Assembly (NCBI GenBank): GCA_903910005.1
Contig: CAIVXW010000040.1
Coordinates: 1 to 41,255 of the forward strand
DNA: 41,255 bases
DNA from: an uncultured Methylococcaceae bacterium
GTDB lineage: Bacteria > Pseudomonadota > Gammaproteobacteria > Methylococcales > Methylococcaceae
Direction: 5' to 3'
Shown: piece by piece, positions 1 to 5,440 of the stretch
Numbering within the stretch: position 1 is the stretch's first letter
Layout of the letters: each line of letters opens with the position of its first letter
Notes under the pieces: generated by a model
What the model saw: the letters and a program-made list of their open reading frames with translations, nothing else
Databases searched by the model: none
Told to the model about the DNA's origin: nothing
Position numbers and translations under genes: made by a program

Positions 1-125
1 GCCGAGGTATCCACCGTCACCTGACGGCGCGAACCCCAGTCTTCATGCCACCAGGCCTGCGCCAGGGTGGAGGTCAGCAATAACAGTATTCCCGTGAACC
101 GGGACAGGATCGTCATGGGAGTCAT
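1..125 (-). CDS. DUF2341-type secreted/membrane protein, N-terminus only (partial)
   Basis: Reading the minus strand from the ATG at 125 gives an open frame that runs off the left edge of the window, about 41 codons. It begins MTPMTILSRFTGILLLL, followed by TSTLAQAWWHEDW. This is a signal peptide with a probable cleavage after AQA, then a WWHEDWGSRRQVTVDTS segment. That 'WWxxDWxxRrxvtvDts' pattern is the start of DUF2341, a domain known from secreted proteins and from periplasmic parts fused to MotA/TolQ/ExbB-type proton channels. A second in-frame ATG at 116 is an alternative start, and neither has a clear Shine-Dalgarno sequence. The gene is divergent from the epimerase gene across a repeat-filled 226-bp gap. 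Only the beginning is visible, so the channel fusion is a guess from the family. Confidence 0.7.
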   Translation of the reverse strand, partial: MTPMTILSRFTGILLLLTSTLAQAWWHEDWGSRRQVTVDTS

Positions 126-133
126 GGTTGGGT

Positions 134-196
134 GGTGAATGGTGAGTGGTGAGGGGTGAGGGGTGAGGGGTGAGTGGTGAGTGGTGAGTGGTGAGG
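134..196. repeat. Heptamer tandem array, GGTGAGK x9
   Basis: Nine contiguous 7-bp units lie between the divergent partial DUF2341 gene and the epimerase gene. Eight are GGTGAGG or GGTGAGT; the first (134-140) is GGTGAAT. Only the seventh base varies between the eight. The unit length is not a multiple of three and the array is strand-asymmetric (G-rich on the plus strand). Related degenerate units on the opposite strand occur at 304-331 and 1364-1391. Confidence 0.9.
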
Positions 197-303
197 GGCA
201 TCCCGGGAATTTTTGCCTGATCCAGACCTCATAACGCCCGTAGGCGTTGCTGGCCAAATTCCTGTCCCGGACTGATGTTAACCGTGTTCAGTAACCGGCA
301 TCA

Positions 304-331
304 CTCACCCCTGACCCCTAGCCCCTGATCC
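304..331. repeat. Degenerate heptamer array, opposite orientation
   Basis: Four consecutive 7-mers read CTCACCC, CTGACCC, CTAGCCC and CTGATCC. They are diverged reverse complements of the GGTGAGG family at 134-196. They end about 10 bases before the Shine-Dalgarno of the epimerase gene that starts at 352, so they probably lie in its 5' leader or promoter. Confidence 0.7.
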
Positions 332-351
332 CTATTACGGAGACCCTCATC

Positions 352-1236
352 ATGCGCATACTTCTTACCGGCGGCACCGGATTTATCGGACGTGCCCTGT
401 GTTCCAGCCTGTTGGCACAAGGACATGAATTAACGGTTTTAAGCCGCCAACCGGCAACGGTTACCAGCCGCTTGTCGCCGCAGGTGACGGCCTGGGGTTC
501 GCTGGATGAGTGGTCGCCCGGTCAGGTGTTCGATGCTGTCATCAATCTGGCCGGTCTACCCATTATCGACGCCGCCTGGACACCGGCCCGCAAACAGGCA
601 TTGTGGGCGAGTCGGGTTAGCCTGACCGAACATCTGGTGGCACGGATCAAAGCCTCCAGCCAGCCGCCTGCGGTATTGCTCAGTGGTTCAGCCATCGGGT
701 ACTACGGCAACACCGGCGATACGGTCGTGAATGAGGACAACCCGGTCGGGCAGGATTACGGGGCTGGTTTGTGTGCGGCCTGGGAACAGGCGGCCTGGGC
801 TGCCGCTGAAGCGGGCGTCCGGGTGTGTGTACTGCGAACCGGGCTGGTATTGCACCGATCCGGCGGCATGCTGGGACGCTTGCTGTGGCCGTTCCGGCTG
901 GGGCTGGGCGGGCCAATCGGTGGGGGAGGGCAGTGGATGAGCTGGATACACCGGGATGATGAAATCGGCATCATCGAATACCTGCTGAACAACCCGGACG
1001 GTCAGGGAATTTACAATCTGACCGCTCCCAACCCGGTCAGCAACGCTGAATTTACCCGGACGCTGGCAGAGGTGCTGCACCGGCCTGCCGTATTCAGGGT
1101 TCCGGCCCTGTTGTTGCACTGGATGCTGGGAGAGCGGGCCGAATTGCTGCTGGGAAGCCAGAACGTCAGACCGGAACGATTACTGGCCCTGGGTTATGCC
1201 TTCAGGTATCCGCACCTGAAACCGGCTTTGAATTGA
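352..1236 (+). CDS. TIGR01777-family NAD(P)-dependent epimerase (YfcH-like)
   Basis: This is a 294-residue short-chain dehydrogenase-like protein of the TIGR01777/YfcH family, a nucleotide-sugar-epimerase-like group whose substrate is generally unknown. The N-terminal Rossmann motif TGGTGFIG (residues 6-13) binds the dinucleotide. SGSAIGYYG (111-119) is the family signature around the active-site region. The C-terminal 50 residues, ending near LALGYAFRYPHLKPAL, correspond to the DUF1731 extension. The length matches the family (about 295-300). The ATG at 352 is preceded by GGAGA at 341-345. The gene stands alone and is convergent with the MFS gene, separated by a duplicated hairpin. The family call is firm; the physiological role is not known. 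Confidence 0.93.
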   Translation: MRILLTGGTGFIGRALCSSLLAQGHELTVLSRQPATVTSRLSPQVTAWGSLDEWSPGQVFDAVINLAGLPIIDAAWTPARKQALWASRVSLTEHLVARIKASSQPPAVLLSGSAIGYYGNTGDTVVNEDNPVGQDYGAGLCAAWEQAAWAAAEAGVRVCVLRTGLVLHRSGGMLGRLLWPFRLGLGGPIGGGGQWMSWIHRDDEIGIIEYLLNNPDGQGIYNLTAPNPVSNAEFTRTLAEVLHRPAVFRVPALLLHWMLGERAELLLGSQNVRPERLLALGYAFRYPHLKPALN

Positions 1237-1297
1237 GGGCAGTGTCGGTTAAGGACAGGGTGAAAGGACTGGGCAAATCGCCAGTGGTGTGTGGTGA

Positions 1298-1364
1298 CAC
1301 GCGGCCTGGATGGCCGCGCCACATCTGCCATCTGCCTGCCACGCGGCCAGGATGGCCGCGCCAC
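1298..1364. repeat. Duplicated 25-bp hairpin element between convergent genes
   Basis: Two 25-bp copies, 1298-1322 and 1340-1364, differ at one base in the loop and are separated by 17 bp. Each folds into a 7-bp perfect stem, CGCGGCC/GGCCGCG, with a 5-nt loop (TGGAT or AGGAT). They sit between the convergent epimerase and MFS genes, and the second copy abuts the MFS stop codon. No U-tract follows on either strand, so they look more like a REP-type repeat or an mRNA-end stabiliser than a standard intrinsic terminator. Confidence 0.75.
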
Positions 1365-1391
1365 TCACCCCTCAACCCTCACCCCTCGCTC
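1364..1391. repeat. Heptamer units overlapping the 3' end of the MFS gene
   Basis: The units CTCACCC, CTCAACC, CTCACCC and CTCGCTC are reverse complements of the GGTGAGG family at 134-196. On the minus strand they encode the last residues of the MFS transporter (RGVRVEG region), and the TGA stop lies inside the unit GGGTGAG. Confidence 0.7.
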
Positions 1392-2648
1392 CCCTGACCA
1401 AATCTGATACAGGGCAATGCCGGCCAGGCCAAACAGCACCATGATGTACACACCCAGACTGGTGAATCCAGCCGCGGCTCCCTGCCGGTGAATAACCCAG
1501 GTGGCCAATAGTGGAACGGTACTGCCAAACAGCGGAGAGGCGATGTTGACGGCAAAACTGACCCCGCTGTAGCGGATTTCGGTGGGAAACAGGCTTGCTA
1601 CCGCTGCGAACACCGGGCTGGTGTATAAACCGATCAGCAGGGCGAAACCAAACAGGGCGGGCCAGGTGCCCGCGTCGGTCCAGCCGGTTGCCAGGGTGGA
1701 CATGACCGGCAACACCGCCAGCAGGGCGGTGCCCACTCCGGTCGCCAACACCCGCCGGTAACCCAGACGGTCAGCCCACCAGCCGCCGAGCAGGGTGGCC
1801 AGCAGGGACAGGGTCAGGGCCAGGGAGGTCAGCAGGAGTGCCTGACTCGCCGGAAGGTGCAGTTCCGCCATCATGAAGCTGTTGAAATAGACGAATATCA
1901 AAAAGAAACAGCAGGTCATGGGTGCCAGCAGGGCTATTGCCAGCACCAGCGGTTGCTTATGGCTCAGAAACAGGGTTCTGACCGGATTACGCAGTAATCG
2001 CTCTTCCGAGCGGGCCAGTTCGTACAGGGCACTCTCCGGCATGTCACGTCGAATCCGGATGCCGATTCCGGCAGCCACCAGGCCCAGAATGAAAGGCACG
2101 CGCCACCCCCAGTCGTTGAACGCCGCATCCGTCAGCATCAGGGACAATCCGCCGGAAATCAGGCTTCCCAGCAACAAACCGCCGCAGGTGCTGGCCTGAA
2201 TCAGGGCGGAGGCAAACCCCGTTCGTTCCGGCGGGGTGTGTTCCATCACGTAGGTGACGGCCCCGCCCATTTCCCCACCCAGTGACAGCCCCTGAAACAG
2301 CCGCAATATGACCAGTATTGCCGTCGCGGCAACACCGATGTCAGCGTAGGGCGGCAGCAGGCCAATGCCGGCGGTCGGTATCGCCATGCCCAGCATCGAC
2401 AGTGATAGTGCCCTTTTACGTCCATAGCGATCCCCCATGGCACTGAAGATCAAGGCTCCGATGGGTCTCATGCAGAAACTGACGCTGAAAACGGCAAAAG
2501 CCGCCAGGAGTGCCAGATCCGGTTGTTCCGATGGGAAAAAGGTTTTGCCGATAAACACCGAAAAATGCCCGTAGAGGGCAAAGTCATACCATTCCAGCGC
2601 GTTACCCAGGATGCCGGCCACAATGGCCTGCCGTGTCAGTTTGTTCAT
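1365..2648 (-). CDS. MFS transporter, metabolite:H+ symporter (ProP/ShiA-like) family
   Basis: A 12-helix major facilitator of about 427 residues. The N-terminus AIVAGILGNALEWYDFALYG is the hallmark of the metabolite:proton symporter subfamily (ProP, ShiA, KgtP). The loop between helices 2 and 3 carries MGDRYGRKRAL, the classic GDRxGRK signature, and LILRLFQGLSLGGEMGG-like sequence follows in helix 4. These proteins import small carboxylates, osmolytes or aromatic acids; the substrate cannot be told here. I prefer the ATG at 2648, 8 nt downstream of the preceding gene's stop. An in-frame ATG at 2693 would overlap that gene by 37 nt. The last residues (GVRVEG) are encoded by heptamer-repeat DNA, so the C-terminus may not be ancestral. 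It is probably cotranscribed with the TauE/SafE-like gene. Confidence 0.88.
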   Translation of the reverse strand: MNKLTRQAIVAGILGNALEWYDFALYGHFSVFIGKTFFPSEQPDLALLAAFAVFSVSFCMRPIGALIFSAMGDRYGRKRALSLSMLGMAIPTAGIGLLPPYADIGVAATAILVILRLFQGLSLGGEMGGAVTYVMEHTPPERTGFASALIQASTCGGLLLGSLISGGLSLMLTDAAFNDWGWRVPFILGLVAAGIGIRIRRDMPESALYELARSEERLLRNPVRTLFLSHKQPLVLAIALLAPMTCCFFLIFVYFNSFMMAELHLPASQALLLTSLALTLSLLATLLGGWWADRLGYRRVLATGVGTALLAVLPVMSTLATGWTDAGTWPALFGFALLIGLYTSPVFAAVASLFPTEIRYSGVSFAVNIASPLFGSTVPLLATWVIHRQGAAAGFTSLGVYIMVLFGLAGIALYQIWSGERGVRVEG

Positions 2649-2656
2649 GTTCTGCT

Positions 2657-3655
2657 TCAGGGGGAGTGCTTGTCCGGGTGAGGACTGCGCCATTGTTCGA
2701 GCCAGCGTGAAATATCATCATTGAGCGTTTTGGCCCAGTCGGGCAAATCCTTTCGGGCTACACCGTGATGATGTTCCGCGTCGGCGTGGTTCAGGGTCGC
2801 CACCGGTTCGGACAGCATCCGATTCTTCAGGCTCTGAAAATCCAGACCCGAGCCGGTCATGATTAAACCCCGGTTCAGCATGATGAGGCCGAGGGCCATC
2901 ACCAGAAACCCGGACGCCTTGACGATGCGGGGAGCCAGCCGATTCGAGACGCCCGATGTTAAAAAACCGAATCCCAGCATGACCGGCAGGGTGCCCAGGC
3001 CGAAAGCCAGCAGCAGTTTTGCCCCCGCCAGGGGGCTGCCGGTTCCGGCAGCCATGATGTACAGAGCCTGCAGTGGCCCGCAGATGATCATAAGGCCATT
3101 CAACAAGCCAATAAGGAGCGGGTGGTTGTATCGCCGATAGGCCTGCCCGATAAAACGCATCAGGGTAGCCGGGACTCCCAGGCGCAGACGATGTAGCGAC
3201 CAGGCCGGATTGATGATGCCCAGGCCAAAAACCAGCAGGAACAGGCCGGCCAGAAGGCCTGCCATCCCGCGCAGCCAGGGCGTGAAGGTGACCACCGCCC
3301 CCACTGCGCCAAATAACGCACCGATGGCCGTGTAGGAAACCGTCTTGCCCAGGGCATATTGCAAATGGGATCGCCAGTTGGCAGTGGATCGCTCTCCTCC
3401 CCGCAGGGAATACCCCACCACCAGCGCACCGCACATGCCCACACAGTGGAATCCGGTGAACAACCCGGTAAAAAACAACAGGCCGTAATTGAGATTCTCT
3501 CCCTGCAGTGAGAATGTGGGATGCTGATGCAGCAACCCGTCCAGGTAGAACAGCAACAGGATACCGCCCAGGCACATTGAAATGATGAGCCAGCGAACCA
3601 GTAGGCCGGGATGCGTTGCGGTCGAACGTAAGTGGGTCGGGGAACTGGAAGCCAT
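2657..3655 (-). CDS. TauE/SafE (DsbD_2-type) membrane protein, probable metal/cytochrome-biogenesis partner
   Basis: A 332-residue polytopic membrane protein with a core of about 7 helices. GFHCVGMCGALVVGYSL is the conserved HCxGMCG signature of the family often named 'sulfite exporter TauE/SafE' (DsbD_2-like). Members of this subgroup sit beside P1B copper ATPases and cbb3 oxidase maturation genes. The cytosolic C-terminal tail is histidine-rich (NHADAEHHHG) and could bind metal. The start at 3655 is chosen because GGAGAG (complement of 3663-3668) lies correctly upstream; the longer frame from 3688 lacks this. It is divergent from the copper-type module at 3949-7879, which supports a shared metal-handling role. 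A role in copper delivery or thiol redox is inference. Confidence 0.85.
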   Translation of the reverse strand: MASSSPTHLRSTATHPGLLVRWLIISMCLGGILLLFYLDGLLHQHPTFSLQGENLNYGLLFFTGLFTGFHCVGMCGALVVGYSLRGGERSTANWRSHLQYALGKTVSYTAIGALFGAVGAVVTFTPWLRGMAGLLAGLFLLVFGLGIINPAWSLHRLRLGVPATLMRFIGQAYRRYNHPLLIGLLNGLMIICGPLQALYIMAAGTGSPLAGAKLLLAFGLGTLPVMLGFGFLTSGVSNRLAPRIVKASGFLVMALGLIMLNRGLIMTGSGLDFQSLKNRMLSEPVATLNHADAEHHHGVARKDLPDWAKTLNDDISRWLEQWRSPHPDKHSP

Positions 3656-3899
3656 GTATAAACTCTCCGCGCCAGGGCAGGCAATCAAGCCTGTGGGTTT
3701 GTGTGATGTCCGAAGGGCAAAACCGGGCTACCCTTTCATTGAATGTCGGGAAAATGGTAACATCATTTGCAAGTTTCAGGCAGAACACGTGAGATGACGT
3801 CAGGGGTGTGTCATATCCCATAGCTAACAGCGTGTTTTTGTCGGTGTGGACGTGCAACCATCGCTGTTTGTCAGGGTTCCGGCCTCTGGCCCGGGGTTT

Positions 3900-3928
3900 G
3901 TATGGGGTATGCGGTGCATTCCCCATAC
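3900..3928 (+). promoter_or_regulatory. Leader hairpin upstream of the metal-transport operon
   Basis: An imperfect palindrome pairs GTATGGGG with CCCCATAC and, inside a single T-T mismatch, ATGC with GCAT around a GGT loop. This gives 12 base pairs in total. It lies 20 nt upstream of the ATG at 3949, and the Shine-Dalgarno AAGAGG (3934-3939) follows just after. It could be an operator dyad or an RNA leader structure. No clear CueR or MerR consensus was recognised. Confidence 0.5.
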
Positions 3929-3948
3929 CCTCCAAGAGGTTATTTACC

Positions 3949-4188
3949 ATGATGACAGCCCGTGCCTCCACGTCCATTGACGCCACACCCGCCCAGGGTG
4001 CCCTGATCCTGGGAACCGGTCTGGCTTTCGCCTCACTGATCCTTCTGCCCGCCGTGGCGACCCGCTTCGGCATCAACGCCGCCCTCACCGGGGCCATGCG
4101 AATCGCGCTGATGCGGGCATCGAGTCGGGTAGTGAGCCCCCGGCAGACTGATGGCGAAACCAGCCCGACCGGATTCAGTTGCCACTGA
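3949..4188 (+). CDS. Small hydrophobic protein, first gene of the metal operon, unknown function
   Basis: A 79-residue protein starting at ATG 3949 (a second ATG is adjacent at 3952), with AAGAGG at 3934-3939 as a good ribosome binding site. Residues about 15-45 (GALILGTGLAFASLILLPAV and following) form one long hydrophobic stretch, probably a single membrane helix or helical hairpin. The tail is basic and then polar. I do not recognise the family. Its position, 21 nt before a stand-alone metal-binding-domain gene and in the same operon as a Cu-type ATPase, suggests an accessory membrane component. The frame is open upstream to 3808, but that part lacks a ribosome binding site and looks non-coding. 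Confidence 0.6.
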   Translation: MMTARASTSIDATPAQGALILGTGLAFASLILLPAVATRFGINAALTGAMRIALMRASSRVVSPRQTDGETSPTGFSCH

Positions 4189-4209
4189 CCTGACAATCCA
4201 TTCATAACC

Positions 4210-4410
4210 ATGTCCGATACCGTCTACCACTGTGATCTCTGCCATCTGCCTGTTGAAGTCAACGGCTTTACGATTCAGTCGTCACAGGGCGAAAAACGCT
4301 TTTGCTGCGAAGGATGCAAGGGAATCTACCTCATGCTGCACGGAGACGGTGAGGATAATCAAGCGACCCAACCACCAGACCACACGACTCGCGGGAGAAC
4401 CACTCGATGA
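4210..4410 (+). CDS. Stand-alone P-type ATPase metal-binding domain (PF12156-like)
   Basis: A 66-residue protein with two cysteine pairs: HCDLCHLPV near residue 7 and FCCEGCKGIYLML near residue 32. This CxxC...CCxGCxxxY pattern matches the domain normally found at the extreme N-terminus of CcoI/FixI-type copper ATPases (PF12156), where it precedes the HMA domain. Here it is a separate polypeptide and the ATPase three genes downstream lacks it, so the usual fused arrangement is split. The last 20 residues are polar and low-complexity. The stop overlaps the next gene's start (ATGA, 4407-4410), indicating translational coupling. It probably binds Cu(I) in the cytosol and hands it to the transporter; this is inferred from the family. 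Confidence 0.75.
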   Translation: MSDTVYHCDLCHLPVEVNGFTIQSSQGEKRFCCEGCKGIYLMLHGDGEDNQATQPPDHTTRGRTTR

Positions 4411-4838
4411 CACACATACACCAGGCCGCCAGTGCCGTCAAAAAAGTTGCCGAACACGGCATGATGCAACAGGGAATGAACCACGCAATGGGAGGCATGG
4501 GCAGGATGATGACCGAGATGGGTTCGACCCATGCGGCAGGTTCCATGGCCGCCGGTGCAGCCGCTACCGGGGCACTGGTTGCAGTCAGTTCGCACAATAC
4601 CCGCAAGGGGGTTTTAAGTACCCTGAGTCGCCACCCGCTGCTGGTATTCGGCCTGGGTCTGGCCGCCGGTTATATGATCCACAAATACCGCAAGGAAATC
4701 ATTGCCGGAGCCACCCGCGTGACCGAGCAGGGCAAGGACTTCGTGCTTCAGCAAAAGGAAAGCCTGGAAGATCTGGTGGCCGAATGCAAGGAGTGTGACG
4801 ACGAGGCCGGTCAGCCCGGCCCGGACAAAACCGCATAA
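4407..4838 (+). CDS. Met/His-rich single-pass membrane protein of the metal operon
   Basis: A 143-residue protein. The first 50 residues are rich in Met and His (HGMMQQGMNHAMGGMGRMM and following), with MxxxM-like spacing typical of copper-binding segments. An alanine/glycine-rich stretch follows, then one clear membrane helix (HPLLVFGLGLAAGYMIHKY, about residues 76-94). The C-terminus is charged and probably coiled (VTEQGKDFVLQQKESLEDLV), ending with CKEC. It is coupled by overlap to the upstream metal-binding-domain gene and, depending on the start used, overlaps the next gene by 44 nt. No named family is recognised. A copper-sensing or copper-chaperoning membrane role is inferred from composition and context. 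Confidence 0.65.
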   Translation: MTHIHQAASAVKKVAEHGMMQQGMNHAMGGMGRMMTEMGSTHAAGSMAAGAAATGALVAVSSHNTRKGVLSTLSRHPLLVFGLGLAAGYMIHKYRKEIIAGATRVTEQGKDFVLQQKESLEDLVAECKECDDEAGQPGPDKTA

Positions 4839-5421
4839 CCCCCGGCTGGCCAGCGTGTCCATCCAGAAGCAGGTCATCGTACGCCATCGTTCGCCCGGCC
4901 ATCTGCGCCTGCAATTGCCGCCCGTACTCCGCACGCCCGCGTGCGGCTTTGTTCTGGTCAGTGGCCTGCAGGCTCTGGAGGGCGTTTACCGGGTTCATTT
5001 TCTGGAGAAACAGGGCAAGCTTTCCATCCATTTTCTGGAGACGGATTGCACGACTGCCGACGTGGCGGCCTGCCTGTACCGGTTGATTGACCGCGTACAG
5101 GAACAGACTGTCCGGGTTGAAACCAGACCCGCCCCGCTGCCTGCCAGCGGGTGGCGCGGCAGGCTTGAGGAGATACGGGAGACCGTCCAGGCCGGCGGGG
5201 TAATTGCCCGGCAACTGACCCGAACCGCCACCGGCCTTTCCGGTACCCAGTGGCTGGGAGAGTTCATGAACGACCTGTTGATGCTCTACCTCATCAAGAT
5301 GCACTGGCCTTCAATCACCCAACTCTGGTTGCCGCATCCCTGGCGATACCGTTATGAATGGACGGCCACGTTCTATCTGATCTACCTGCACGTCAAGTCC
5401 AAACTGCCCAAACCGCCCTGA
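4795..5421 (+). CDS. HMA2-domain-like protein of the metal operon
   Basis: About 208 residues from GTG 4795, or 188 from GTG 4855. The second start avoids overlap with the preceding gene; the first has AAGGAG so close (4788-4793) that it is doubtful. The segment VIVRHRSPGHLRLQLPPVL and following resembles the degenerate, cysteine-free heavy-metal-associated fold (HMA_2) found beside P1B ATPases. It has a ferredoxin-like pattern of about 75 residues ending near LYRLIDRV. The rest includes an aromatic-rich, weakly hydrophobic tail (LLMLYLIKMHWPSITQLW and following) that may touch the membrane. No metal-binding CxxC is visible, so a structural or docking role for the ATPase is more likely than metal carriage. 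Confidence 0.65.
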   Translation: MTTRPVSPARTKPHNPRLASVSIQKQVIVRHRSPGHLRLQLPPVLRTPACGFVLVSGLQALEGVYRVHFLEKQGKLSIHFLETDCTTADVAACLYRLIDRVQEQTVRVETRPAPLPASGWRGRLEEIRETVQAGGVIARQLTRTATGLSGTQWLGEFMNDLLMLYLIKMHWPSITQLWLPHPWRYRYEWTATFYLIYLHVKSKLPKPP

Positions 5422-5440
5422 GTTCAGGCTCGGGACATGA

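Noticed and set aside
3808..3948. N-terminal extension of the small hydrophobic protein
   Set aside because: No ribosome binding site at 3808, and the segment covers the leader hairpin; the ATG at 3949 has a proper AAGAGG site.
3656..3948. CueR/MerR-type operator in the divergent region of the copper module
   Set aside because: I looked for a 19-20 bp spacer dyad between -35 and -10 elements and did not find one that is convincing.
2718..4211. 497-codon minus-strand open frame across the TauE/SafE gene and the intergenic region
   Set aside because: It overlaps a well-supported gene in a different frame of the same strand, has no recognisable domain, and its composition (Arg/Gly/Pro/His-rich) is typical of shadow frames in GC-rich DNA.
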